Of a stretch of DNA of 64,000 nt, positions 1 through 8,869 are shown piece after piece. The stretch spans positions 252,851 to 316,850 of the forward strand of contig JAFTIM010000004.1 of assembly GCA_017456885.1 (NCBI GenBank). Reading direction: 5' to 3'. Both the position numbers and the translations under genes were made by a program. The stretch's first letter is position 1. Every line of letters begins with the position of its first letter. This stretch comes from Paludibacteraceae bacterium. Lineage in GTDB: Bacteria > Bacteroidota > Bacteroidia > Bacteroidales > Paludibacteraceae. Below the pieces are notes generated by a model. It did no database searches, was not told the origin of the DNA, and saw only the letters and a program-made list of their open reading frames with translations.

Positions 1-1121
1 TTTACGGCGGCATGGTGAGAGCTAAAAATGTAATATCGACAATGCTCCAAAGTTTCATAGCCATGGGTATCATATCGGTATTATGGGTAGCATTCGGGTT
101 CTCGCTCTGTTTTGGCGACGACATCGGTGGCATAATAGGCAATCCGACCACATTTTTGATGTTCAACAATGTAGGTGGCGACATTTATACTACTCCAACC
201 GGAAAAATACTTGGCGGAGCCACCATTCCATTGGCGCTTTATGCACTTTTTCAAATGAAATTTGCCATTATCACACCATCGCTCATCACGGGTTCATTTG
301 CCGAACGCGTACGTTTTTCGGGCTACATGTTTTTCATGATTTTCTTTTTTGTGTTCATCTATTGCCCGCTTGCCCACATGACGTGGCACCCCGACGGATT
401 GTTTCTTAAATGGGGAGTAGTCGATTTTGCAGGCGGTATCGTGGTGCATGCGTCGTCGGGTGTAGCGGCTCTTGCGGGAGCCATATTTCTTGGTCGCCGC
501 AAGCCATCGACACGCAAGAGCGAACCCGCCAACATACCATTCGTGCTGCTTGGTGCAGCCATGCTGTGGCTCGGTTGGTTCGGATTCAATGCAGGCAGTT
601 CACTCCATGCCGACGGTATTGCCGTCAAAGCATTTCTCAATACCAATACGGCATCTGCTACGGCAATGATGAGCTGGATATTTTTCGATTGTTTGCGAGG
701 TCGTAAACCATCTGACATGGGAGCCGCCGTGGGTTGTGTAGTCGGGCTTGTAACCATCACGCCCTCTGCCGGTTATGTTACCGTTGGTCAGAGCATCTTT
801 ATCTCGTTTGTAATAACACTCATCTGCAATACAGCCGTTTATTGGCGAAGCCAGTCGCGCATCGATGATGCACTTGACGTATTTCCAACTCACGGCACAG
901 GAGGTATTTTCGGCACGATACTTACAGGCATTTTTATTCAAGAAGGACTAATTGCCGGTACCAAAGAAGGATTTATAGTATTCCTTTATCACTTGCTTGC
1001 CATCGCCATTGTCATTGTATATACGTTCGTAGTCAGTTATTTTGGCTATTGGCTTATCAACAAATTTATTCCAATGCGCGTTTCCGAATACAGCGAAAAC
1101 GTAGGTCTTGACTATAGCTAG
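1..1121 (+). CDS. amt: Ammonium transporter Amt (5' end outside window; premature stop)
   Basis: Polytopic inner-membrane ammonium channel of the Amt/Rh family. The gene is open from base 3, so its start lies upstream of the window. The first residues (YGGMVRAKNV) are an internal Amt motif; Amt hallmarks GSFAERVRFSGY (about residue 97 of the visible part) and the pore region FPTHGTGGIFGT near the C-terminus follow. The stop is TAG at 1119-1121, right after GLDYS. Related transporters carry on here with a Gln-His-rich cytoplasmic tail. In the same frame the DNA stays open for 43 more codons and reads as a plausible tail (HDEHYGLAHVGERE, then EYEEHIEK) to a TAG at 1251. The channel itself is complete, so a transporter lacking its regulatory tail is likely. 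Family call is secure; the effect of the stop is inference. Confidence 0.9.
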   Translation, partial: YGGMVRAKNVISTMLQSFIAMGIISVLWVAFGFSLCFGDDIGGIIGNPTTFLMFNNVGGDIYTTPTGKILGGATIPLALYALFQMKFAIITPSLITGSFAERVRFSGYMFFMIFFFVFIYCPLAHMTWHPDGLFLKWGVVDFAGGIVVHASSGVAALAGAIFLGRRKPSTRKSEPANIPFVLLGAAMLWLGWFGFNAGSSLHADGIAVKAFLNTNTASATAMMSWIFFDCLRGRKPSDMGAAVGCVVGLVTITPSAGYVTVGQSIFISFVITLICNTAVYWRSQSRIDDALDVFPTHGTGGIFGTILTGIFIQEGLIAGTKEGFIVFLYHLLAIAIVIVYTFVVSYFGYWLINKFIPMRVSEYSENVGLDYS

Positions 1122-1232
1122 CACGACGAGCATTACGGGCTTGCTCATGTAGGTGAGCGCGAAATAGCTGAATACGAGGAACATATAGAAAAGAAAACAG
1201 CAAATAACAATATCAATTATACTTCTTTTTGT

Positions 1233-1268
1233 AAAGCGACTTCATTTCGATAGGAATGCAGTCGCTTT
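1233..1268. terminator. Bidirectional hairpin between amt and cysK
   Basis: AAAGCGACT and AGTCGCTTT form the arms of a hairpin, with CATTTC/GGAATG extending it and a GATA loop. T runs follow on both strands. It lies between convergent amt (+) and cysK (-) and can serve both. The open frame after the amt amber codon runs into this hairpin. Confidence 0.7.
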
Positions 1269-1344
1269 TATTACAACAATGGATTGACAAGAAAAAACCT
1301 TTTCAAGTGTTTTGACAAGGTTTCTCGTTTTCTCCAAAAGGCGA

Positions 1345-2292
1345 TTAAAGCGGATATTCATCAAACGCATAAAGTACCGTCGAAAGATAACGCTCTCCCG
1401 TATCGGGGAGCAAGACAACAATTCGCTTTCCTTTATTTTCGGGGCGTTGAGCTATTTGACTTGCTGCAAAAGCCGCGGCACCGGCCGATATTCCTACCAA
1501 CAATCCTTCTTGAGATGCCAATTCTCTACTTGTTCGGATAGCGTCATCGTTTTCCACATCGAAAACCTCATCAACCACTTTGGCGTCGTAGTTTTTCGGC
1601 ACAAATCCGGCACCGATGCCTTGTATTTTGTGAGGTCCGCTCTGCCCGCCATTCAACACAGGCGACGATTTTGGCTCGACAGCCACAATGCGTACATTGG
1701 GGTTATAAGCCTTCAAGCGAGCACCCACACCCGAAACCGTACCACCCGTACCGACTCCTGCCACAAAAATATCCACCTGACCTTCGGTTTGGTTCCATAT
1801 TTCGACACCCGTAGTGGAATGATGCCGTGCAGGATTAGACGGATTTTCAAATTGTTGCAAAATAATACTTCCCTGTATCTGTTTTTGCAACTCTTCTGCT
1901 GCTGCAATAGCGCCTTTCATACCGTCTTTACCCGGTGTAAGATGTATTTCCGCCCCATAGGCTTTTATAAGATTTCTACGCTCAACACTCATCGTATCAG
2001 GCATGGTGAGTATCAGGCGATACCCTTTTACAGCTGCCACCAAAGCCAACCCGATACCCGTATTGCCACTCGTAGGCTCTATAATTGTTCCTCCTTGTTT
2101 AAGAACGCCTTTCTGCTCTGCATCTTCGACCATAGCCAATGCAATACGGTCTTTTACACTACCTCCCGGGTTAAAATACTCTATTTTTGCCACAATAGGA
2201 GTTTCAATATTCTTGCTTGCCGAAAACTTATTAAGTTCAAGCAAAGGTGTATTCCCGATAAGTTCGGTCAGTTGTTTTGCTATTTTTTTCAT
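1345..2292 (-). CDS. cysK: Cysteine synthase A (O-acetylserine sulfhydrylase)
   Basis: Cytoplasmic PLP enzyme that makes cysteine from O-acetylserine and sulfide. The protein is 315 residues, the usual CysK length. Near the N-terminus is the PLP-lysine motif [21 protein letters not shown] (substrate-binding loop) and GVGTGGT (phosphate-binding loop) follow in order, and SAGAAAFAA lies near the end. It starts 36 bp downstream of metY on the same strand, so the two probably form a sulfur-assimilation operon. It ends on TAA and faces the hairpin shared with amt. Family membership is clear. CysK versus CysM is judged from length and the loop motifs. Confidence 0.94.
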   Translation of the reverse strand: MKKIAKQLTELIGNTPLLELNKFSASKNIETPIVAKIEYFNPGGSVKDRIALAMVEDAEQKGVLKQGGTIIEPTSGNTGIGLALVAAVKGYRLILTMPDTMSVERRNLIKAYGAEIHLTPGKDGMKGAIAAAEELQKQIQGSIILQQFENPSNPARHHSTTGVEIWNQTEGQVDIFVAGVGTGGTVSGVGARLKAYNPNVRIVAVEPKSSPVLNGGQSGPHKIQGIGAGFVPKNYDAKVVDEVFDVENDDAIRTSRELASQEGLLVGISAGAAAFAASQIAQRPENKGKRIVVLLPDTGERYLSTVLYAFDEYPL

Positions 2293-2328
2293 AATGTATC
2301 TATATTTTTTTTCAATTATAGTAATAAT

Positions 2329-3618
2329 TTAAACTCTATCCAAGGCTTGTGCCAAATCTGCCAACAAATCGTCGATATGCTCCGTACCTATCGACAAACG
2401 AACGGTAGAAGGCGTAATATGTTGTGCGTCAAGTTCCTCCGGCGACATTTGAGAATGCGTAGTGGTATATGGATGTATCACAAGGCTCTTGACATCGGCC
2501 ACATTGGCAAGCAACGAGAATATCTCCAACGAATCGATAAACCGCCATGCAGCTTCTTGTCCGCCTTTTATCTCAAAAGTAAAAATACTTGCGGCACCTT
2601 GCGGAAAATACTTTTTATACAACGCATTATCGGGATGCGTAGGCAAAGACGGATGATTGACTTTTGAAATTTTTGGGTGATGTTCAAGAAAATCAACCAC
2701 TTTCAAGGCATTCTCCACATGACGCTCTACCCGCAGCGAGAGCGTTTCTACTCCTTGTAACAAGATAAATGCATTGAACGGAGAAAGCGTAGCTCCCGTA
2801 TCGCGAAGAATAACGGCACGAATACGGGTAACAAAAGCAGCAGCACCTGCCACAGCTGCAAATACAGCTCCATGATAACTCGGATCCGGTTTTGCCAAAG
2901 TAGGAAATTTATCGGGATAAGCAGTCCAATCGAATGTTCCGCCATCCACAATCACACCACCGAGCGAAGTACCATGTCCGCCAAGAAACTTAGTAGCCGA
3001 ATGCACAACCACGTCGGCTCCATGCTCTATCGGACGGAACAAGAATGGCGTTGCAAACGTATTGTCCACAATCAAAGGCACTCCATGGCGATGAGCCACC
3101 TCCGACACTCCTTCTATATTTGTTACATCTGAATTCGGGTTGCCAAAAGTCTCGACAAATACGGCTTTTGTATTCGGTCGTATGGCTTTTTCCAAAGCAT
3201 CGAGGTCGTTGACACGAACAATCGTATTCGTAATGCCTTGCGTAGCCAATGTGTGCGTTATAAGATTGAAAGATCCACCGTAAAGGTTATCTGCTGCCAC
3301 GACATGGTCGCCCGCCTGCAAAATATTTTGCAAAGCATAAGTAATCGCGGCAGCTCCCGAGGCCACAGCCAAGCCTGCCACACCTCCTTCGAGCGCAGCT
3401 ACACGATCTTCAAAAACACCTTGCGTGGAGTTGGTCAATCGACCATAAATATTACCGGCATCACGCAAACCGAAGCGATCGGCTGCATGTTGCGAATTGC
3501 GAAATACATACGAAGTTGTTTGATAAATAGGTACTGCACGTGCTCCGGTTACTGCATCGGGCTGTTCTTGTCCAACATGAAGTTGTAGCGTTTCAAAACG
3601 AAGTTTTTTTCTATCCAT
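2329..3618 (-). CDS. metY: O-acetylhomoserine sulfhydrylase
   Basis: PLP enzyme of the Cys/Met metabolism family that makes homocysteine from O-acetylhomoserine and sulfide (direct sulfhydrylation to methionine). It is 429 residues, the longer size typical of MetY rather than MetB or MetC (about 380-400). The catalytic lysine lies in HSATKFLGGHGTSLGG; the PLP aspartate lies in PLIVDNTFATPFL. An insertion after the lysine (TAYPDKFPTLAKPDPSYHG) is also MetY-like. It is the first gene of a metY-cysK pair and is transcribed divergently from an Lrp-type regulator, a natural candidate controller. Promoter elements are listed separately. The 5' leader is only about 45 nt. Confidence 0.93.
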   Translation of the reverse strand: MDRKKLRFETLQLHVGQEQPDAVTGARAVPIYQTTSYVFRNSQHAADRFGLRDAGNIYGRLTNSTQGVFEDRVAALEGGVAGLAVASGAAAITYALQNILQAGDHVVAADNLYGGSFNLITHTLATQGITNTIVRVNDLDALEKAIRPNTKAVFVETFGNPNSDVTNIEGVSEVAHRHGVPLIVDNTFATPFLFRPIEHGADVVVHSATKFLGGHGTSLGGVIVDGGTFDWTAYPDKFPTLAKPDPSYHGAVFAAVAGAAAFVTRIRAVILRDTGATLSPFNAFILLQGVETLSLRVERHVENALKVVDFLEHHPKISKVNHPSLPTHPDNALYKKYFPQGAASIFTFEIKGGQEAAWRFIDSLEIFSLLANVADVKSLVIHPYTTTHSQMSPEELDAQHITPSTVRLSIGTEHIDDLLADLAQALDRV

Positions 3619-3665
3619 AATTCATTATTTTATTAAGTAAAACATTTTGTTTCATTTTCACGTTG

Positions 3666-3697
3666 CAAAGTTATTTTGCACAGACATTTCGTACAAG
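3666..3697 (-). promoter_or_regulatory. Promoter of metY-cysK
   Basis: On the minus strand, CTTG (3694-3697), a 20-nt spacer and TAACTTTG (3666-3673) match the Bacteroidota consensus TTTG-N19-21-TAnnTTTG with one mismatch in the -33 box. The element is about 48 bp before the metY start codon. Found by eye. Confidence 0.55.
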
Positions 3698-3700
3698 ATA

Positions 3701-3716
3701 TTCTAAAAATATAGAA
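3701..3716. promoter_or_regulatory. Possible Lrp operator (inverted repeat)
   Basis: TTCTA, six A/T bases, TAGAA forms an inverted repeat in the metY-lrp intergenic region, just upstream of the metY -33 box. A second -7-like box (TATTTTTG, 3725-3732) points toward the lrp gene. Lrp-family proteins often bind AT-rich imperfect palindromes in such a position. The link is inferred from position only. Confidence 0.3.
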
Positions 3717-3802
3717 AATATATCTATTTTTGTACATTCAAATAGAACAAACAAACTAATAACATTATTAAATAAACCTTTAACAGAAAAATATTCTTTT
3801 TT

Positions 3803-4264
3803 ATGGAAACATTAGACAAAGTCGATTTGCAGATTCTGCGCACTTTACAAGAAAATGCACGCCTCACAACCAAAGAACTTGCCTCGCGAGTTAGCCTTTC
3901 GTCCACACCCGTATTCGAACGTCTAAAACGTTTGGAGGCCAACGGATATATCAAAAAATACATCGCTGTTCTTGATGCTGAAAAATTAAATCAAGGACTT
4001 ATTGTCTTCTGCAATGTAAAAATGAGATGCCTCAGCCGCGAAATCGCCCAAAACTTCACCCGTATCATCAACAACATACCCGAAGTAACGGAATGCTACA
4101 ACATATCAGGCAGCTTCGACTATCTACTAAAAATACACGCTCCCAATATGAAATACTACCAAGAATTTGTACTCAACGTATTGGGAACGATTGAAAATTT
4201 AGGGTCGCTTGAAAGTACTTTTGTTATGGATCAGGTGAAACACGAATACGGTATCAATATATAA
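3803..4264 (+). CDS. Lrp/AsnC-family transcriptional regulator
   Basis: 153-residue DNA-binding regulator. Residues 1-60 form the AsnC-type winged helix-turn-helix (DLQILRTLQENARLT, then LASRVSLSSTPVFERLKRLE). Residues 65-150 form the RAM ligand-binding and oligomerisation domain (EVTECYNISGSFDYLLKI). It is divergent from metY-cysK and upstream of dapF, so control of methionine/cysteine or lysine-pathway genes in response to an amino acid is the natural inference. The ligand cannot be read from the sequence. A paralogue lies at 10881. Confidence 0.9.
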   Translation: METLDKVDLQILRTLQENARLTTKELASRVSLSSTPVFERLKRLEANGYIKKYIAVLDAEKLNQGLIVFCNVKMRCLSREIAQNFTRIINNIPEVTECYNISGSFDYLLKIHAPNMKYYQEFVLNVLGTIENLGSLESTFVMDQVKHEYGINI

Positions 4265-4469
4265 ATCGCAACAAAGCAAAAATACTTTATATTTCAATTA
4301 GCAATATCACAGAATATTATTATGTCATATTCAATATTTAACAATCATATAAAATTTAATTTAAAACCAACAAAATCTTTTATTGACATCAGATAAAAAT
4401 ATATAACCCATCAAGGTAATTTGACATAATTTTGCATCGGTTAAATAAAAAATCAACAGTCAACGCTTT

Positions 4470-5318
4470 ATGTCGCAACTGATACACTTTACAAAAATGC
4501 ACGGATTGGGCAACGACTACATTTACGTAAATAATTCACAATACCCCATTGCCAATCCGGAGCGGGCAGCCATCGAATGGAGTCGTCCGCACACGGGCAT
4601 CGGTGCCGACGGGTTGGTGTTGATAGACGAAAGCCTTGCAGCCGACTTTCGCATGCGCATATTCAATGCCGACGGCTCGGAGGCTATGATGTGTGGCAAT
4701 GCAAGTCGTTGTATCGGAAAATTTGTTTACGAAAACCGATTGACCGACAAAACCGAAATTTCTCTCGAAACTCTTTCGGGTATCAAGAATCTTTCGTTAG
4801 AAACGGTTGACGGCGTCGTAAAAAACGTAACCGTTGACATGGGCACTCCTTTGTTGCAAAACAAGGAGCAAGTAAACACTGCAGACGGGATGCTACACGA
4901 GCAACATTTCGACATCAACGGAGTATCCGCCATCGGCACATTTGTCTGCATGGGCAATCCGCATTTGGTATTGTTTGTCGAAGATGTTGAAACGTTGCCT
5001 ATCGAACAAATAGGAAAAGAATTGGAACGACATCCGCTTTTCCCTCAAAGAATCAACGTTGAGTTTGCCGAAATACGTTCGTCCGACACTATTCGCATGA
5101 GGGTATGGGAGAGAGGTTCCTGCATCACACAAGCTTGCGGCACGGGTGCCTGTGCCACTGCCGTAGCTGCAATTTTATCGGAGCAAACAAACCGAAAAGT
5201 AAACATTTGTATGGATGGCGGCACACTACAAATAGAATGGAATGCTACCGACGGAAAAATCTATATGTCAGGACCTGCCGTCACAGTGTTTGAAGGTGAT
5301 ATTATTTTAAATTTTTAA
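4470..5318 (+). CDS. dapF: Diaminopimelate epimerase
   Basis: Converts LL-diaminopimelate to meso-diaminopimelate for lysine and peptidoglycan synthesis; cofactor-independent, two-cysteine mechanism. The 282-residue protein has the usual length. The first catalytic cysteine is in MMCGNASRC (residues 73-81) and the second in [10 protein letters not shown] (about residue 217). FNADGSEA precedes the first, as expected. It is followed after 6 bp by dapL and then glnN on the same strand, so the dap genes and nitrogen assimilation appear co-transcribed. Confidence 0.96.
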   Translation: MSQLIHFTKMHGLGNDYIYVNNSQYPIANPERAAIEWSRPHTGIGADGLVLIDESLAADFRMRIFNADGSEAMMCGNASRCIGKFVYENRLTDKTEISLETLSGIKNLSLETVDGVVKNVTVDMGTPLLQNKEQVNTADGMLHEQHFDINGVSAIGTFVCMGNPHLVLFVEDVETLPIEQIGKELERHPLFPQRINVEFAEIRSSDTIRMRVWERGSCITQACGTGACATAVAAILSEQTNRKVNICMDGGTLQIEWNATDGKIYMSGPAVTVFEGDIILNF

Positions 5319-5324
5319 GAAAAC

Positions 5325-6593
5325 ATGGCTCTTGTAAACGAACATTTTCTAACGCTTCCGAACAATTATCTGTTTTCGGACATTGCCAAGCAAGTAAAAG
5401 ACTACAAGGCTACTCACACAGACCGACGAGTGGTGAGTTTGGGTATTGGCGATGTAACCCAACCGCTTCCGCAAGCGGCTATTGATGCCATGACAAAAGC
5501 GGTAGCCGAAATGGCCGATGCACGCACATTCAGAGGTTATGGTCCCGAACATGGTTACGATTTTCTTATCGATACAATTATCGAGAACGATTACCAACCA
5601 CGAGGCATACAACTAACTCGCAGCGAGGTATTTATAAGCGATGGAGCCAAGAGCGACTGCGGTAACATCGGCGACATACTCAGTATAAACAACACCATAG
5701 GTATGACCGACCCCGTTTATCCCGTCTATATCGACTCCAATGCAATGTGTGGCAGAGCCGGCAATTTGGTTGACAACAAATGGACAGGCATAACCTATCT
5801 CCCGTGCAACAGCGACAATGGTTTTGTACCGGAGCTTCCTACAAAGAAAATCGATGTTATTTATCTCTGCTACCCCAACAATCCGACCGGAACGGTACTT
5901 TCGAAAGAGGAATTGGCAAAATGGGTTGATTATGCGTTAAAAAACGATTCGCTCATCATTTACGACGGAGCATACGAAGCATATATTCAGGACGAGAGCA
6001 TTCCGCATTCCATTTATGAAATCGACGGAGCAAAAAATTGCGCTATCGAATTACGCAGTTTTTCAAAAACAGCGGGATTTACGGGCGTACGATGCGGATA
6101 CACGGTTATCCCCGAACAACTGACGGTAGCGAACAGCCAAGGCGGACGTGTTGCTTTAAATGCCCTTTGGAATCGCCGTCAATGCACAAAATTCAACGGC
6201 ACAAGTTACATCACACAACGTGGCGCTGAAGCTATTTACACGCTAGAAGGCAAGATGCAGGTAAAACAAATTATCGGATATTACATGGAGAATGCCCGTT
6301 TGATGAAAAACGAATTGCAAGAAGCTGGATTCTCGGTAGTCGGTGGCGACAATGCACCCTACTTATGGGTAAAAACGCCCGACAAAACAGGTTCGTGGAA
6401 TTTTTTCCGTCAGTTATTACACCAAGCCAATGTGGTGGTTACTCCCGGTGTTGGCTTCGGTCCGAGCGGCGAAGGTTTTGTACGACTCACCGCATTTTCG
6501 AGTAAAGAAGATTGTCAAGAGGCTATGCATCGAATCAAAAATATGCAAACAAAAAACCATAAACAAAGAGTAAAAACATTATTTCCAAAATAA
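5325..6593 (+). CDS. dapL: LL-diaminopimelate aminotransferase
   Basis: PLP aminotransferase that makes LL-diaminopimelate directly from tetrahydrodipicolinate, bypassing the succinylase/acetylase steps. It has 422 residues, close to the 410 or so of characterised DapL. The PLP lysine is in LRSFSKTAGFTGVRCGY; the substrate-loop motif CYPNNPTGTVLS and the aspartate/tyrosine motif IIYDGAYEAYI are in the expected order. It lies between dapF and glnN with very short gaps, supporting one operon. DapL is common in Bacteroidota. Confidence 0.95.
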   Translation: MALVNEHFLTLPNNYLFSDIAKQVKDYKATHTDRRVVSLGIGDVTQPLPQAAIDAMTKAVAEMADARTFRGYGPEHGYDFLIDTIIENDYQPRGIQLTRSEVFISDGAKSDCGNIGDILSINNTIGMTDPVYPVYIDSNAMCGRAGNLVDNKWTGITYLPCNSDNGFVPELPTKKIDVIYLCYPNNPTGTVLSKEELAKWVDYALKNDSLIIYDGAYEAYIQDESIPHSIYEIDGAKNCAIELRSFSKTAGFTGVRCGYTVIPEQLTVANSQGGRVALNALWNRRQCTKFNGTSYITQRGAEAIYTLEGKMQVKQIIGYYMENARLMKNELQEAGFSVVGGDNAPYLWVKTPDKTGSWNFFRQLLHQANVVVTPGVGFGPSGEGFVRLTAFSSKEDCQEAMHRIKNMQTKNHKQRVKTLFPK

Positions 6594-6604
6594 AACTAAT
6601 TATT

Positions 6605-8794
6605 ATGTCAGAATTGAGATTTAGAGTGGTGGAGACAGCTTTCAAGAAGAAAGAAGCTCCCGTAGAAGTCCCCAGCGAAAGACCAAGTGAATACTTTGCA
6701 AAATATGTATTCAATCGCGAAAAAATGTTCAAATATCTTCCCGGAAACATTTACAATAAGTTGGTAGATGTTATGGACAACGGTGCTCCACTTGACCGCA
6801 GCGTGGCCGATGCTGTAGCAGAAGGTATGAAACGTTGGGCTACCGAACTTGGCGTTACGCACTACACGCATTGGTTTCAACCTCTTACCGAAGGCACCGC
6901 CGAAAAACACGACTCTTTTGTAGAACACGACGGCAAAGGAGGTTTGTTGGAAGAGTTCAGCGGAAAATTGCTTGTACAACAAGAACCTGACGCATCGAGT
7001 TTCCCCAATGGTGGCATTCGCAACACATTCGAAGCCCGCGGATATAGCGCATGGGACCCCTCGTCTCCCGTATTCGTGGTTGATGACACACTTTGTATTC
7101 CTACCGTATTCATTGCCTATACAGGTGAGTCGCTCGACTACAAAGCTCCATTGTTACGTGCATTGCATGCCATCGACAAAGCGGCTACGACCGTATGCCA
7201 CTATTTCAACCCCGATGTCAAAAAAGTGGTTGCTTATTTGGGTTGGGAACAAGAGTATTTTCTTGTCGATGAAGGTTTATACGCTGCCCGCCCCGATTTG
7301 CTCCTTACTGGACGCACTTTGATGGGACACGAATCGTCGAAAAACCAACAGCTCGAAGACCATTATTTCGGTTCGATTCCCGCTCGCGTGGCTGCATTTA
7401 TGAAAGATTTGGAAATTCAAGCATTGGAGTTGGGCATTCCTGTTAAAACCCGTCACAATGAGGTTGCACCCAACCAATTTGAGTTGGCTCCCATATTTGA
7501 GGAATGCAATTTGGCGGTTGACCACAACATGCTCATGATGTCGCTTATGCGCAGAGTAGCCCGCAATCACGGATTCCGCGTGTTACTCCACGAAAAACCA
7601 TTCAAAGGTGTAAACGGAAGCGGCAAACACAACAACTGGAGTTTGGGTACCGATACGGGCATTTTACTTCATGCTCCCGGCAAAACTGCCGAAGACAACC
7701 TGCGTTTCATCACGTTTTTGGTAAATACCTTGATGGCCGTTTACAAACACAACGGATTGCTGAAAGCCTCTATTATGAGTGCTACCAATGCACATCGTTT
7801 GGGTGCTAACGAGGCACCTCCTGCAATCATTTCTTCGTTCCTCGGCAAACAACTCAGCGAAGTGCTTGACCACTTGGAAGAAAATGACAGCGACGACATT
7901 ATTACCATCAGTGCAAAACAAGGATTGAAGTTGGACATTCCGCAAATTCCCGAATTGCTCATCGACAACACCGACCGCAACCGTACATCGCCGTTTGCTT
8001 TCACCGGAAACCGCTTTGAATTCCGTGCCGTCGGTTCAGAAGCCAACTGCGCAAGCGCAATGATTGCATTGAACTCGGCTCTCGCCCATCAACTGACGCT
8101 ATTCAAAGAAGATGTTGACGCTTTGATAGCCAAAGGCGAAGATAAAATGAAAGCCATTCTGACCGTTGTACGACGTTATGTTAAAGAGTGTAAAGCCATT
8201 CGCTTCGACGGAAACGGCTACAGCGACGAATGGAAAGAAGAAGCTGCTCGCCGCGGATTGGATTGCGAGACAAGTTGTCCGGTTATTTTCGATAACTACT
8301 TGAAACCAGAAACGATTGCCATGTTTGAGGCGACAGGCGTAATGACACGCAAGGAGTTGGAGGCTCGCAACGAAGTCAAATGGGAAACTTATACCAAAAA
8401 AATTCAGATTGAAGCCCGCGTACTCGGCGATTTAGCGATGAATCACATCATTCCGGTAGCTACCGAATACCAAAGCCGACTCATCGACAATGTGTATAAA
8501 ATGAATAGCCTATTTGGCGAAGAAAAAGCCACAAAACTATCGAGCGAAAACATCAAACTGATTGAGGAGATTGCCGAACATACCATTTTCATTACCGAGC
8601 ATGTAAACGCTATGATCGAAGCTCGCAAGGTAGCGAACAAAATTGCTGACGAACGTGGCAAAGCCATTGCTTATCACGACAACATCGCTCCGATGCTCGA
8701 AGACATTCGTTATCATATCGACAAACTCGAACTGATAGTGGACAATCAGATGTGGACGTTGCCTAAATACAGAGAATTGTTGTTTATCAGATAA
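6605..8794 (+). CDS. glnN: Type III glutamine synthetase
   Basis: ATP-dependent ammonium assimilation, glutamate to glutamine, in the cytoplasm. The 729-residue length and the N-terminal region (FRVVETAFKKK, VFNREKMFKYLPGNIY) are diagnostic of the GSIII type, typical of Bacteroidota and some cyanobacteria. The catalytic core includes NGSGKHNNWSLGTDTG and SATNAHRLGANEAPPAI, and the C-terminal GSIII extension is complete (ending near MWTLPKYRELL). It follows dapL by 11 bp and ends at a strong hairpin. The nearby ammonium transporter at the left edge suggests a shared nitrogen theme, though not one transcript. Confidence 0.96.
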   Translation: MSELRFRVVETAFKKKEAPVEVPSERPSEYFAKYVFNREKMFKYLPGNIYNKLVDVMDNGAPLDRSVADAVAEGMKRWATELGVTHYTHWFQPLTEGTAEKHDSFVEHDGKGGLLEEFSGKLLVQQEPDASSFPNGGIRNTFEARGYSAWDPSSPVFVVDDTLCIPTVFIAYTGESLDYKAPLLRALHAIDKAATTVCHYFNPDVKKVVAYLGWEQEYFLVDEGLYAARPDLLLTGRTLMGHESSKNQQLEDHYFGSIPARVAAFMKDLEIQALELGIPVKTRHNEVAPNQFELAPIFEECNLAVDHNMLMMSLMRRVARNHGFRVLLHEKPFKGVNGSGKHNNWSLGTDTGILLHAPGKTAEDNLRFITFLVNTLMAVYKHNGLLKASIMSATNAHRLGANEAPPAIISSFLGKQLSEVLDHLEENDSDDIITISAKQGLKLDIPQIPELLIDNTDRNRTSPFAFTGNRFEFRAVGSEANCASAMIALNSALAHQLTLFKEDVDALIAKGEDKMKAILTVVRRYVKECKAIRFDGNGYSDEWKEEAARRGLDCETSCPVIFDNYLKPETIAMFEATGVMTRKELEARNEVKWETYTKKIQIEARVLGDLAMNHIIPVATEYQSRLIDNVYKMNSLFGEEKATKLSSENIKLIEEIAEHTIFITEHVNAMIEARKVANKIADERGKAIAYHDNIAPMLEDIRYHIDKLELIVDNQMWTLPKYRELLFIR

Positions 8795-8825
8795 ATTTAG
8801 GTGTTAGTTTTTATTTTTTAAGGAG

Positions 8826-8856
8826 AAGAGAGGAACATTTTTAGTTCTTCTCTTTT
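8826..8856 (+). terminator. Terminator of dapF-dapL-glnN
   Basis: AAGAGAGGAAC pairs with GTTCTTCTCTT (11 bp, one G-U pair, 7-nt loop) and is followed by a short T run, 32 bp after the glnN stop and just before the nadE remnant. Confidence 0.6.
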
Positions 8857-8869
8857 ATTGATTTATAAT

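Noticed and set aside
1312-2667. Long plus-strand frame opposite cysK and metY
   Set aside because: It is antisense to two well-conserved enzymes and its product is a Cys/His/Arg-rich shadow.
3619-3665. SAM riboswitch in front of metY
   Set aside because: The promoter lies about 48 bp before the start codon, leaving too short a leader for any SAM riboswitch, and no matching stems are present.
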